Assembly: GCF_014647975.1 (NCBI RefSeq)
Contig: NZ_BMQF01000017.1
Span: 124,001 to 188,000, forward strand
Direction: 5' to 3'
From: Streptomyces fumigatiscleroticus
Lineage (GTDB): Bacteria; Actinomycetota; Actinomycetes; Streptomycetales; Streptomycetaceae
DNA: 64,000 nucleotides
The notes under the pieces are model-generated. The model saw nothing but the letters and a program-made list of their open reading frames with translations. It searched no databases and was not told where the DNA came from. The first letter of the stretch is position 1; the number at the start of each line of letters is the position of its first letter. The translations under genes and the position numbers were made by a program. Positions 1 to 8,535 of the stretch are shown here, in pieces.

Positions 1-1
1 C

Positions 2-934
2 CCGGCACCGGCAGGAGACCGGCCGCCCACCCCGGACGCACCGGAACAGCCCGCCGCCTCCCCCACCTGCTCCCGGCTCATCCCCGCCTACCCCGCCGCC
101 GAACGCGCCGTGCGCGCACTCGCCGAGGCCGTCAGATACGCCCAGTGGCGACGGGACGCCGCCGACCCCGGCAAGGTGCCGGAGTACGAGGACATCGACG
201 AGAAGGGGACCGCCGAGCTGATCGACGGGCTGCTCGCCCGCGGGCAGGGCCTCACCCTCGGCACCGAGGAGACCTGTGAGCTGCTCGCCGGGTACGGCAT
301 CCACGTCCACCGCGCCCTGCCGGCCCCCACCCCCGACGCCGCCGTCGCCGCCGCCTGCCGCATCGGCTACCCCGTGGCCCTCAAGGCCACCGCCCCGCAT
401 CTGCGGCACCGCGCCGACCTGGGCGGCGTACGCCTGGACCTGGCGGACGAGGAGCAGCTGCGGCGCGCGTACGCCGAGTTGACCGCCCTGTTCGGCAAGC
501 CCGGCGAACTCCGTCCGGTGGTGCAGGGCATGGCACCGCGCGGAGTGGACACCGTCGTCCGCGCCGTCATCGACCCCGCCGCCGGAGCGGTGCTCTCCTT
601 CGGGCTCGCCGGGGCCGCCTCGCAGCTGCTCGGCGACATGGCGCACCGGCTGGTCCCGGTCACCGACCGGGAGGCGGACTCGCTGGTGCGCTCGATCCGG
701 ACGGCGCCGCTGCTCTTCGGCTGGCGCGGCTCGACACCGGTCGACACCCCCGCCCTGAGGGAGCTGCTGCTGCGCGTCTCCCGGCTGGTCGACGACCACC
801 CGGAGGTCGTCGCGGTCACCCTGGAGCCCGTCGTCGTCGCCCCGCGCGGCCTGAGCGTGCTCGGCGCCTCCGTCCGCCTGGCCCCGCCGCCCGCCCGCGA
901 CGACCTCGGCCCGAGGACGCTCCCGGCGTACTGA
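2..934 (+). CDS. C-terminal part of GNAT acetyltransferase / ADP-forming acyl-CoA ligase fusion (5' end outside window)
   Basis: The frame is open from the left edge, so the start lies outside the window. The visible part matches the ATP-grasp (ATP-grasp_5) subunit of NDP-forming acyl-CoA synthetases. The stretches YPVALKATAPHLRHRADLGG and VDTVVRAVIDPAAGAVLSFG are typical of the family. In Streptomyces this module usually sits in one long protein with a CoA-binding domain and a GNAT domain (Pat/AcuA type), which acetylates enzymes such as acetyl-CoA synthetase. The CoA-binding and GNAT parts are not in view, so the fusion is inferred from family architecture. The gene stops with TGA about 60 bases before the next start, in the same direction. 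Confidence 0.8.
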   Translation, partial: PAPAGDRPPTPDAPEQPAASPTCSRLIPAYPAAERAVRALAEAVRYAQWRRDAADPGKVPEYEDIDEKGTAELIDGLLARGQGLTLGTEETCELLAGYGIHVHRALPAPTPDAAVAAACRIGYPVALKATAPHLRHRADLGGVRLDLADEEQLRRAYAELTALFGKPGELRPVVQGMAPRGVDTVVRAVIDPAAGAVLSFGLAGAASQLLGDMAHRLVPVTDREADSLVRSIRTAPLLFGWRGSTPVDTPALRELLLRVSRLVDDHPEVVAVTLEPVVVAPRGLSVLGASVRLAPPPARDDLGPRTLPAY

Positions 935-981
935 CGTACGAAGGCGGTCCGCGACGGTGCCTCGCAGTCAGTGCGCCCCCG

Positions 982-987
982 TAGGAT
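982..987 (+). promoter_or_regulatory. -10 hexamer of a leaderless-type promoter
   Basis: TAGGAT (TANNNT class) ends 7 nt before ATG 995. There is no Shine-Dalgarno sequence between them, so transcription probably begins at or next to the A of the start codon. No clear -35 box was seen. Confidence 0.5.
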
Positions 988-994
988 GGACGGC

Positions 995-1582
995 ATGGCC
1001 AAGACCAGTACGACGACCCAGGGGCTGCGTGCGGCGATCGAGCGCAGCGGCTACTACCCGGCCCTCGTGGCCGAGGCGGTGGAGGCCGCCGTGGGCGGCG
1101 ATCCCATCCGGTCGTACCTGGTCCACCAGGAGACCACGTTCGACCAGAACGAGGTACGACGGCATGTGACCGTGCTGGTCCTCACGGGCCACCGCTTCAT
1201 CGTCAGCCACACCGACGAGCAGGCCGCGGACGACACCTCTCCCACGCCGTACGCCACCACGTCCACCGAGTCCGTGAAGCTCGGCCGGATCTCGTCCATC
1301 GTCGTCAGCCGCGTCGTCGCCAACCCCGAGCAGTACGCGCCGGGCACGCTGCCGCGCGAGGTCGTGCTGACCATCGGCTGGGGCGCCGTCTCCCGCATCG
1401 ACCTGGAGCCGGCCGCCTGCGGCGACCCCAACTGCGAGGCCGACCACGGCTACACCGGCAGCTCCACGGCCGACGATCTCAGCCTGCGCGTCAGCGAGGC
1501 CGGGGACGGCCCGGAGACGGTGCGCCAGGCGCTCGCCTTCGCGCAGGCGCTCTCCGAGGCGACCGCGGACACCACCCGCTGA
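995..1582 (+). CDS. DUF5998 family protein
   Basis: A 195-residue soluble protein resembling the actinobacterial DUF5998 family; no biochemical function is known to me. It contains HVTVLVLTGHRFIVSHTDEQ followed by an acidic, threonine-rich segment. In-frame starts exist at 971 (GTG), 986 (ATG) and 995 (ATG). I chose 995 because the TAGGAT hexamer lies 7 nt upstream, which suggests a leaderless mRNA, and because the protein then begins MAKTSTTTQGLRAAIE. The C-terminal part has the pair CGDPNCEADH, a possible metal site, which is inference. The stop TGA overlaps the ATG of the next gene, so the two are translationally coupled. Confidence 0.75.
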   Translation: MAKTSTTTQGLRAAIERSGYYPALVAEAVEAAVGGDPIRSYLVHQETTFDQNEVRRHVTVLVLTGHRFIVSHTDEQAADDTSPTPYATTSTESVKLGRISSIVVSRVVANPEQYAPGTLPREVVLTIGWGAVSRIDLEPAACGDPNCEADHGYTGSSTADDLSLRVSEAGDGPETVRQALAFAQALSEATADTTR

Positions 1583-2769
1583 TGGCGCTGCCCGTCTGGG
1601 ACCACCCGGAACCGCTCGCCGTCGACTCCGCCCCCCGCCCCGAGTACGGCACCGGCTCGCTCGCCGACCTGCTGCCCACACTCGCCGCGGGCATGGGCGT
1701 TTCCGGCACGACCGCCGCGATCGAGGAGCTGACGCCCGCCGACCGCGCCTGCGTCTTCCTCATCGACGGCCTCGGCTGGGAGCAGCTGAGGGCGCACCCG
1801 CAGGACGCCCCGTATCTGCACTCGCTGCTCGGCAGCTCGCGCGGCGGCACCGGACGCCCGCTCACCGCCGGCTACCCGGCGACCACCGCCACCTCCCTGG
1901 CCTCCGTCGGCACCGGCCTGCCCCCGGGCGCGCACGGCCTGCCCGGCTACACCGTGCGCAACCCGGCCACCGGCGAGCTGATGAACCAGCTGCGCTGGCA
2001 GCCGTGGACCTCTCCGCGCCCCTGGCAGCCGTACCCCACCGTCTTCCAGCTGGCCCACGACGCGGGTGTGCACACCGCCCAGGTCACCTCGCCCGCCTTC
2101 GAGAACACCCCGCTGACGAAGATCGCGCTCAGCGGCGGAACGTTCCACGGGCGGCTCTCCGGCGAGGAGCGCATGGACCTCGCGGCCGAGCAACTCGCCG
2201 CCGGCGACCGCTCCCTGGTCTACACGTACTACTCCGAGGTCGACGGCGCCGGACACCGCTTCGGCGTCGACTCCGACACCTGGCGCGGCCAGCTCGCCCA
2301 TGTCGACCGGCTCGTCCAGCGCCTGGCCGAGCAGCTGCCCCCGCGCAGCGCGCTCTACGTCACCGCCGACCACGGCATGATCGACGTGCCCTTCGACGAG
2401 CAGCACCGCATCGACTTCGACGAGGACTGGGAGCTGCGCGCCGGGGTCGCCCTGCTCGGCGGCGAGGGCCGTGCCCGTCACGTCTACGCGCTGCCGGGCG
2501 CCGAGAACGACGTCCTGGTCTGCTGGCGCGAGGTGCTCGGCGAGCAGTTCTGGGTGGCCTCGCGGGACGAGGCGATCGAGGCGGGCTGGTTCGGCCCGCG
2601 GGTCGACGCACGCGTCCGCGACCGGATCGGCGACGTGGTCGCCGCCGCCTGCGACGACGTACTGATCATCGCCTCCGAGCGCGAGCCCAAGGAGTCCGCG
2701 ATGGTCGGCAACCACGGCTCGATGACCCCCGCCGAACAGCTGGTCCCCCTGCTCGAAGTACGCTCCTGA
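1582..2769 (+). CDS. Alkaline-phosphatase superfamily protein (nucleotide pyrophosphatase/phosphodiesterase type)
   Basis: A 395-residue protein of the alkaline phosphatase/type I phosphodiesterase superfamily, which uses two metal ions and a Thr or Ser nucleophile to cleave phosphodiesters. Visible motifs are FLIDGLGW (first metal Asp), GYPATTATSLASVGTG (nucleophile Thr region), YYSEVDGAGHRFG, TADHGM and GNHGS (metal His/Asp sites). No signal peptide is apparent, so it is probably cytoplasmic. The ATG overlaps the stop of the DUF5998 gene (TGATG), so the two form one operon, and the thymidine kinase gene follows about 50 bp later. The substrate cannot be told from sequence. Confidence 0.82.
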   Translation: MALPVWDHPEPLAVDSAPRPEYGTGSLADLLPTLAAGMGVSGTTAAIEELTPADRACVFLIDGLGWEQLRAHPQDAPYLHSLLGSSRGGTGRPLTAGYPATTATSLASVGTGLPPGAHGLPGYTVRNPATGELMNQLRWQPWTSPRPWQPYPTVFQLAHDAGVHTAQVTSPAFENTPLTKIALSGGTFHGRLSGEERMDLAAEQLAAGDRSLVYTYYSEVDGAGHRFGVDSDTWRGQLAHVDRLVQRLAEQLPPRSALYVTADHGMIDVPFDEQHRIDFDEDWELRAGVALLGGEGRARHVYALPGAENDVLVCWREVLGEQFWVASRDEAIEAGWFGPRVDARVRDRIGDVVAAACDDVLIIASEREPKESAMVGNHGSMTPAEQLVPLLEVRS

Positions 2770-2821
2770 AGCCGCCCACAGCCCCCTGTCTCCCCTCTTG
2801 CCGAAAGGTGCTCGACCCGTC

Positions 2822-3472
2822 ATGCCCGAGCTGGTGTTCTTCTCCGGAACGATGGACTGCGGGAAGTCCACACTGGCTCTCCAGATCGAGCACAACCGCT
2901 CGGCGCGCGGTCTGGCGGGCATGATCTTCACCCGGAACGACCGCGCGGGCGAGGGCAAGCTCTCCTCGCGGCTCGGCCTGGTCACCGACGCGGTGGAGGT
3001 CCAGGACGGGCAGGATCTCTACACCCATCTCGTCGACCACCTCTCGCGGGGCGGCCGGGCGGACTACGTGATCGCGGACGAGGCGCAGTTCCTGGCGCCG
3101 GAGCAGATCGACCAGCTCGCGCGCGTGGTGGACGACCTGGAGATCGACGTCTACGCCTTCGGCATCACCACCGACTTCCGCTCCAAGCTGTTCCCCGGCT
3201 CCCAGCGGCTGGTGGAACTGGCCGACCGCGTCGAGGTGCTCCAGGTCGAGGCCCTGTGCTGGTGCGGCGCCCGCGCCACGCACAACGCCCGCACCGTGGG
3301 CGGTGTCATGGTCGTCGAGGGCGCCCAGGTGGTCGTCGGTGACGTCAACCACTCCTCGGACGAGGTCGGCTACGAGGTGCTGTGCCGCCGGCACCACCGC
3401 CGCCGCATGACCGCCGCGTCGGCCCGCGCGGCGGCGCTCTCCCCGGACGTGCTGCCGGTGTCGTCCGCCTGA
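2822..3472 (+). CDS. tdk: Thymidine kinase (type II)
   Basis: Phosphorylates thymidine to dTMP with ATP in the pyrimidine salvage pathway (cytoplasm). The 216-residue protein has the type II P-loop FFSGTMDCGKST (Lys15), the DEAQFL motif with the catalytic Glu, and a zinc site made from CWCGARATHN and the CRRHHRRR segment. I chose ATG 2822, preceded by GAAAGG at suitable spacing, over the upstream in-frame start at 2798. The C-terminal tail is Ala-rich. The gene converges on the VOC gene on the other strand, with only 19 bp between stops. Confidence 0.92.
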   Translation: MPELVFFSGTMDCGKSTLALQIEHNRSARGLAGMIFTRNDRAGEGKLSSRLGLVTDAVEVQDGQDLYTHLVDHLSRGGRADYVIADEAQFLAPEQIDQLARVVDDLEIDVYAFGITTDFRSKLFPGSQRLVELADRVEVLQVEALCWCGARATHNARTVGGVMVVEGAQVVVGDVNHSSDEVGYEVLCRRHHRRRMTAASARAAALSPDVLPVSSA

Positions 3473-3491
3473 GCGGACATCCCCGGCCGGG

Positions 3492-4298
3492 TCAGGGCGC
3501 CGCTCTCTGGAGCAGCGAGAATCTCGCCCCCTCCGGGTCCGCCACCGCGGCCACCCGGCCGTGGGCGCCGTCCCGGGCCGGCTTCAGCACATGGCCGCCC
3601 AGGTCGACGAGGCGCTCCACGGCCTCGTCCGCGTCGGCCACCTCGAAGTACGTCATCCAGTGCGGCCCCTGGTCGCGGGGCAGGGCGTCGCCCACGCCGT
3701 GGATGCCGGCGACGGAGTGGTCGTCGACGTACAGGGTCACGTAGTCGAGATCGGCGGAGACCAGCGCCTCGCTCTCGTAGCCGAACACCGTCTCGTAGAA
3801 CTTGGCGACCGAGGCCGACTCGAAGGTCAGCAGCTCGTTCCAGGCGGGGGTGCCGGGCACGCCCGTGAGGTCGGTGCCGAGCAGCCCGGCGGCCTGCCAG
3901 ACGCCGAAGACGGCGCCCGAGGGGTCCGAGCCGACGGCCAGCCGTCCGGCGTCGGCGGCGTCCAGCGGGCCCACACCGACCGTGCCGCCGCACAGCCGTA
4001 CCGTTTCCGCGGTCAGGTTAACGTCGTGCGAGGCGAAGTAGGGCGTCCAGGCGACCGGCAGCTGCCGGTCCGGGGGCAGCCGGCCGATGCCCGCCACATG
4101 GCGTCCGCCGAGCAGGGCCCGCACATACGGCCCGAGCTGCTGGGGGCCGGGCCGGAACTCCCAGCCGAACAGCGCTCCGTAGAAGTCCTGGGTCGCGGCC
4201 AGGCCGTGCACCATCAGACTCACCCAGCAGGGCGTGCCGGGCGCGTGCCGAGCGGGTTCCTCGCCGTTCCGGCCTGCCGACCCCCGTGCGTCGGTCAT
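3492..4298 (-). CDS. VOC (glyoxalase/bleomycin-resistance fold) protein, two-domain
   Basis: A 268-residue protein with two tandem vicinal-oxygen-chelate domains. The first half starts around CWVSLMVHGLAATQDFYGAL and the second around NELLTFESASVAKFYETVFG. Members bind a metal and act in glyoxalase, dioxygenase or drug-sequestration reactions; this substrate is unknown. I chose the ATG at 4298, giving MTDARGSAGRNG, over upstream in-frame starts that would add about 100 low-complexity residues. A purine-rich stretch (GAGAAGAGAG) precedes it. The gene diverges from the rhodanese gene across about 300 bp. Confidence 0.78.
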   Translation of the reverse strand: MTDARGSAGRNGEEPARHAPGTPCWVSLMVHGLAATQDFYGALFGWEFRPGPQQLGPYVRALLGGRHVAGIGRLPPDRQLPVAWTPYFASHDVNLTAETVRLCGGTVGVGPLDAADAGRLAVGSDPSGAVFGVWQAAGLLGTDLTGVPGTPAWNELLTFESASVAKFYETVFGYESEALVSADLDYVTLYVDDHSVAGIHGVGDALPRDQGPHWMTYFEVADADEAVERLVDLGGHVLKPARDGAHGRVAAVADPEGARFSLLQRAAP

Positions 4299-4583
4299 CG
4301 TCACTCTCTTCTCGGCCCCTCGCGGTGGCCGTGTCACTGTCCGCTCTCCGGACCCCGTGCCGATGTTCGCACCAGCCGCGGTGGAGCGCGCCGTGGGCGC
4401 GCCCCGCGCGGTGGCCCGCGTCTCCACGGAGCACCGGGTGTGCGGTTCTCCGGCCGGTTCCGCGCGGCGGCCGACGGCCGGCGATGGGCTGTACAGCATG
4501 TGGTCGATACCGTACGCCTCGTGATCGGGGCTGTCCGGCCGAGCAGAGTAGCCGGACATCGACGGCTCGGCCACCCCGTACGC

Positions 4584-4589
4584 CAGGAT
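4584..4589 (+). promoter_or_regulatory. -10 hexamer of a leaderless-type promoter
   Basis: CAGGAT ends 7 nt before ATG 4597 of the rhodanese gene, the same spacing as for three other genes in this window. No ribosome binding site separates them. Confidence 0.45.
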
Positions 4590-4596
4590 GGTGGCC

Positions 4597-5448
4597 ATGA
4601 ACGCCATCATCTCCGCATCCGAACTCGCCGGCGAGCTGGCGGGCGGCGACCCGCCGGTGCTGCTCGACGTCCGCTGGCAGCTGAGCCTGGCCAGGGCGGC
4701 CGGTGAGCCGCCGTTCGACGGCCGGGCCGCGTACGAGGCCGGGCACCTGCCCGGCGCCGTCTTCGTCGACCTCGACCGGGAGCTGGCCGGCCCGCCCGGC
4801 GAGCGCGGCCGGCATCCGCTGCCCGACCTGAAGGAGTTCGGCGCCGCGATGCGCCGGGCGGGTGTGTCGGCCGGGACGCCGGTGGTCGTGTACGACGGCG
4901 GCCAGGGCTGGGCGGCGGCCCGGGCCTGGTGGCTGCTGCGCTGGACGGGTCACCCGGACGTGCGGGTCCTCGACGGCGGACTGCCGGCCTGGCAGGGCGC
5001 TCTTGAGACGTCGGTGCCCGCGCCCGCGGAGGGCGACTTCGAGCCGGCCCCGGCGGCCGGGGGCCTGCTCGACGCGGACGGCGCGGCGGCCCTGGCGCGG
5101 TCCGGCGTGCTGCTCGACGCCCGCGCGGGCGAGCGGTACCGGGGGGAGGTGGAGCCGGTCGACCGGGTCGGCGGCCACATCCCGGGCGCCGTCTCCGCGC
5201 CGACGACCGGGAACGTGGCGGAGGACGGACGGTTTCTGCCCGCCGGGGAGCTGCGGGACCGCTTCGCGGCCCTCGGGGTGTCCGCCGGCTCGGAGGTCGG
5301 CGTGTACTGCGGCTCCGGCGTCTCCGCGGCCCACGAAGTGCTGGCCCTGGCGGTGGCCGGCATCCCGGCCGCGCTGTACGTGGGCTCGTGGTCGGAGTGG
5401 TCCGAGGACCCGTCCAGGCCGGTGGCGAAGGGCCCGGACCCGCAGTAG
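4597..5448 (+). CDS. Thiosulfate/3-mercaptopyruvate sulfurtransferase (rhodanese)
   Basis: Transfers sulfane sulfur from thiosulfate or 3-mercaptopyruvate to cyanide or thiol acceptors (cytoplasm). The 283-residue protein has two rhodanese domains. The inactive N-terminal one has LLDVRWQL and the GHLPGAVFVDLDREL signature. The catalytic C-terminal one has the loop YCGSGVSA with the active Cys. I chose ATG 4597 because CAGGAT lies 7 nt upstream; an in-frame ATG at 4588 overlaps that hexamer. The last codons and stop (GACCCGCAGTAGGGCGCC) are repeated twice downstream in the tandem array, so the array begins inside the gene's 3' end. Confidence 0.85.
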   Translation: MNAIISASELAGELAGGDPPVLLDVRWQLSLARAAGEPPFDGRAAYEAGHLPGAVFVDLDRELAGPPGERGRHPLPDLKEFGAAMRRAGVSAGTPVVVYDGGQGWAAARAWWLLRWTGHPDVRVLDGGLPAWQGALETSVPAPAEGDFEPAPAAGGLLDADGAAALARSGVLLDARAGERYRGEVEPVDRVGGHIPGAVSAPTTGNVAEDGRFLPAGELRDRFAALGVSAGSEVGVYCGSGVSAAHEVLALAVAGIPAALYVGSWSEWSEDPSRPVAKGPDPQ

Positions 5449-6137
5449 GGCGCCACCGGCCCCAACCGGGCGGACGCACATGCGAGGGGGCCCGCACTGC
5501 CGGGTGCGGGGGCGTTCTGGTGCGGTCGGCCGCGTGGCGTGTGGGTTCGTCGGGGCCGGTGGCGTGGGGGTCGGACCCGGGGCGGGGCCACTACCAGCGC
5601 CAACCGGGCGACGGGGCCCGCACTGCCGGGTGCGGGGGCGTTCTGGTGCGGTCGGCCGCGTGGCGTGTGGGTTCGTCGGGGCCGGTGGCGTGGGGGTTGG
5701 GCCCGGGGTGGGGCCACTACCAGCGCCAACCGGGCGAGGGGGCCCGCACTGCCGGGTGCGGGGTCGGTCTGGTGCGGTCGGCCGCGTGGCGTGTGGGTTC
5801 GTCGGGGCCGGTGGCGTGGGGGTCGGACCCGGGGTGGGGCCACTACCAGCGCCAACCGGGCGAGGGGGCCCGCACTGCCGGGTGCGGGGGCGTTCTCGTG
5901 CGGTCGGCCGCGTGGCCCGTGGGTTCGTCGGGGCCGGTGGCGTGGGGGTCGGACCCGCAGTAGGGCGCCCCCGGCCCCAACCGGGCGGACGCACATGCGA
6001 GGGGGCCCGCACTGCCGGGTGCGGTGCCGTTCTCGTGCGGTCGGCCGCGTGGCCCGTGGGTCCGGCGAGGCCGGTGGCGTGGGGGTCGGACCCGCAGTAG
6101 GGCGCCACCGGCCCCAACCGGGCGGACGCACATGCGA
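5434..6137. repeat. Tandem array of 126-bp and 137-bp units between the rhodanese gene and sepH
   Basis: The landmark CCCGCACTGCCGGGTGCG starts at 5491, 5617, 5743, 5869 and 6006, and a diverged copy starts at 6143. Spacing is 126, 126, 126, 137 and 137 bp. The longer units contain the rhodanese stop region (GACCCGCAGTAGGGCGCC) and GGCGGACGCACATGCGA; the shorter ones carry CCACTACCAGCGCCAACC instead. Each unit contains an imperfect hairpin resembling the terminator at 6138-6166. Long open frames cross the array on both strands because 126 is a multiple of three and the DNA is very G+C-rich, but none looks like a gene. Confidence 0.88.
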
Positions 6138-6166
6138 CGGGGCCCGCACCGTCGGTGCGGGCCCCG
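6138..6166. terminator. Strong hairpin terminator, downstream of sepH
   Basis: Perfect inverted repeat with 14-nt arms, CGGGGCCCGCACCG and CGGTGCGGGCCCCG, around one T. There is no U-run, as is usual in Streptomyces. It lies 19 bp beyond the sepH stop and is the terminal, perfect version of the hairpin that recurs in the array. Confidence 0.75.
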
Positions 6167-6184
6167 CCCTCGTGGCGTCGGCTG

Positions 6185-7216
6185 CTAGTCCTGCTTCTTG
6201 CGCCGGGTGCCGAAGACGATCTCGTCCCAGCTCGGGACGGCCGCGCGGCGGCCCGGGCGGACGCCGTCCGCCTCGGCCTGGCGGTCGGTGGAGCCGATGA
6301 GCCGGTCGCGGTGGCTGCCCACGGAACGGGGCATGAGGACGTCCGCGTAGGCGGAACCGGCCGAGGCGGCGGGCGCCGGAGGCTCCTCCGCCTCGGGTTC
6401 GTCGGCGGGCTCCTCCACGGGCTCCGGCGCGCGCTCGGGCACCACCAGGTCGCCGCGGAAGGCCGGCACCGCCTCCAGCAGGCTGGTCAGCGAGTCCCGC
6501 TCGCCCACGCCCTCCTCGGTGGGCTCGGTCGACTGCGCGGGCAGGCTCGGCCGTTCGCGGTCGAGGGAACGGTCCAGCGGCCTGTCGCGCGGCAGCCGCG
6601 CGATACGGGGCACGAACGGGAAGCTGGGCTCCGGCGCGGCGAGGTCGTCGGACTCGCCGATCAGCGCGCGCGCCTCGTCGTCGACGGCCTGGACGAGCCG
6701 CCGGGGCGGGTCGTAGGTCCAGCTCGCCGAGTGCGGTTCGCCCGCGACCCGGTAGACCAGCAGGACCTCCCAGGTGCCGTCGTCGCGGCGCCAGGAGTCC
6801 CACTGGACGGTGTCCTTCTCGGCGCCGCGCAGCAGCAGCCGCTCCTGGACGGCCTCGCCCAGGGGCGGGCCGGAGTTCTCCCCGGGGCGGCGGACAGGGG
6901 TCTTGCGGGCCCGCTCCGCCATGAAGGCGCGCTCGGCCAGGACGGGGCCCTCGAAGCGGCGTACGCGGTCCACGGGGATGCCGGCCAGCTGGGCGACCTC
7001 CTCCGCGGTCGCGCCCGCTCGTATCCGGGCCTGGATGTCGCGGGGCCTGAGGTGGCTCTCCACCTCGATCTCGATCTGGCCGAGGCGGGGACGGTCGCCG
7101 CGCACCGCGGCGCGGAGCCGTTCGTCGATCGGAAGCGTGTACTCCGTGCTGTCCGCAGCCTTGAGCACCAGCCGTGTGCCGTCATTCGAGACGGCCACGA
7201 CACGCAGTTCGGGCAT
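6185..7216 (-). CDS. sepH: Septation protein SepH
   Basis: SepH binds FtsZ and promotes Z-ring assembly in Streptomyces sporulation and vegetative septation. This 343-residue protein begins MPELRVVAVSNDGTRLVLKA and has the conserved N-terminal DUF3071 domain. That domain includes the helix-turn-helix ATAEEVAQLAGIPVDRVRRF around residues 70-90. A disordered acidic/proline-rich linker follows, and a basic tail ends in GTRRKKQD. The ATG at 7216 is preceded by GGGAGGT at good spacing, so longer frames starting upstream were discarded. The gene is transcribed leftward toward the terminator and repeat array. Confidence 0.92.
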   Translation of the reverse strand: MPELRVVAVSNDGTRLVLKAADSTEYTLPIDERLRAAVRGDRPRLGQIEIEVESHLRPRDIQARIRAGATAEEVAQLAGIPVDRVRRFEGPVLAERAFMAERARKTPVRRPGENSGPPLGEAVQERLLLRGAEKDTVQWDSWRRDDGTWEVLLVYRVAGEPHSASWTYDPPRRLVQAVDDEARALIGESDDLAAPEPSFPFVPRIARLPRDRPLDRSLDRERPSLPAQSTEPTEEGVGERDSLTSLLEAVPAFRGDLVVPERAPEPVEEPADEPEAEEPPAPAASAGSAYADVLMPRSVGSHRDRLIGSTDRQAEADGVRPGRRAAVPSWDEIVFGTRRKKQD

Positions 7217-7686
7217 GGGGACCTCCCGGGTGGTGCCTGCCGACGTCACGTGCGTCGCTGCTTCCGCTAGTCGAGTGTGGCCTGCCCGGGTGCAGCCTGC
7301 CACAACCTTGCCGAGTTGCCCGGCGTGTCGGGCGCGGGCCCTGGATCGCCGTTATGGCACGGTTACCTATTCGCCACGCTAAGTGACCAACTGCGTCACC
7401 CTGTGCAACTAGCCCCCTCCCGGCGGTCCTTGACGGCCCCGGGCACCCTGACGGGAGACCGGACCCAGGGCTCGCAACAGTACTCCATTCGGACCACGTG
7501 CGTGGATTGGCGCGCCGCCCAACTTCCGGCGAGGGCCGGGACCCGGCCGTCACCGACGGGTCTCAGTGATCTTGAAAGTGGCGAACTTCACGCAATCACC
7601 AGAAACGGAACTAATGGTTTCGTCCGTACGTCACCTTCTCGTGCAGTTGGCGGTTCGCGTACGGGAAAGGCAGGCAAGGTCCGGGG
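7217..7686. other. Divergent intergenic region, 470 bp
   Basis: No gene is seen between sepH and the membrane-protein gene. The right half is less G+C-rich than its surroundings. A possible ECF-type promoter is GGAAC (7607-7611), 17 nt, then CGTC (7629-7632), pointing at the gene starting at 7687; this is a weak pattern match. No tRNA or riboswitch fold was recognised. Confidence 0.4.
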
Positions 7687-8535
7687 ATGCGTGAAAGGCC
7701 CGATGCCGTCGACGGGACGAGTGCGGCGGAGGAGGTGAAGCGGAAGCGGATCGACCTGAGCGTCCCTCAGGTCGCGGGCAGCGCCCTGGCCGCGGTGGTG
7801 GCCGCCAAGCTCGCCTCGTACTTCGGCGTCTACGGCACCATCCTGGGCGCCGGCGTCGTCAGCGCCGTCGCCACCTGCGGCGGCACGCTCTTCCAGCACT
7901 TCTTCAAGCGCACCGGCGAGCAGATCCGCGACGTCACGGTGGCGGCCAGGCCGAAGGCGCAGGCCGCCAAGGAGGCGGAGCGGCGGTCCGGGCAACCGGA
8001 GCCCGTGGCCCCCGGCGAGTACACCGCCGGCACCGTCTACCGCGCCCGGGCCGGGGGCCGGCGCCGGCCGGTGATCGCGGCCGCCCTGGTCTTCGGCGTC
8101 ACGATGGCCGGCATCACCACCTACGAGCTGGTGTCCGGCAACGCCTTCGGCGGCGGGCAGGGCACGACCGTCGGCGACGCCCTCACCGGTCACAACAAGT
8201 CCTCCTCCTCCGGGTCCGGGGATTCCTCCGGCTCCGAGGACTCCGGTGGAACCGGGGTGTCCGGCTCCCCGGGCGACGGGCCGACGGCCGCACCGTCCGG
8301 GACCCCGGCCGGGACCGGTTCCGCCACTCCCTCGGACGGGGCCACCGCGCCGGACGGGGGCGGCGGTACGACGGACAGTGCCACGTCGGCCCCGGACGAC
8401 GGCGCGGAGCAGGAGTCCGACGGCACCGCGGGTCCGTCCGCCACGCCCAGCGCGTCCGCTACGGCCCCAGAACCCTCCGCAAGTAGTCGTTCCCGAACCG
8501 CCGATCAGGGTCAAGACGGTTCCGGAGCGCCGTGA
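7687..8535 (+). CDS. Hypothetical membrane protein with long low-complexity tail
   Basis: Function not recognised. The 282-residue protein has a basic N-terminus (VKRKRIDLSVPQ), then two hydrophobic segments around residues 30-65 (SALAAVVAAKLASYFGVYG and TILGAGVVSAVATCGG). A Lys/Arg-rich stretch follows, then another membrane segment near residues 130-150 (RRRPVIAAALVFGVTMAGIT). The last 110 residues are Ser/Gly/Pro/Thr/Asp low-complexity and probably extracellular or cell-wall exposed. Its last 77 nt overlap the 3' end of the oppositely directed oxidase gene, so the final residues are read antisense to a conserved gene and are probably not conserved themselves. Confidence 0.65.
   Translation: MRERPDAVDGTSAAEEVKRKRIDLSVPQVAGSALAAVVAAKLASYFGVYGTILGAGVVSAVATCGGTLFQHFFKRTGEQIRDVTVAARPKAQAAKEAERRSGQPEPVAPGEYTAGTVYRARAGGRRRPVIAAALVFGVTMAGITTYELVSGNAFGGGQGTTVGDALTGHNKSSSSGSGDSSGSEDSGGTGVSGSPGDGPTAAPSGTPAGTGSATPSDGATAPDGGGGTTDSATSAPDDGAEQESDGTAGPSATPSASATAPEPSASSRSRTADQGQDGSGAP

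Noticed and set aside
5434..6166. Possible CRISPR array
   Set aside because: The repeats are contiguous 126/137-bp units without unique spacers and with no cas genes. The same holds for the 51-bp units at 56944-57302.
4018..6803. Very long open frames on both strands across the rhodanese gene and repeat array (up to about 700 codons)
   Set aside because: They are low-complexity, Pro/Arg/Gly-rich and caused by high G+C and a 126-bp period divisible by three; no family motif or ribosome binding site supports them.
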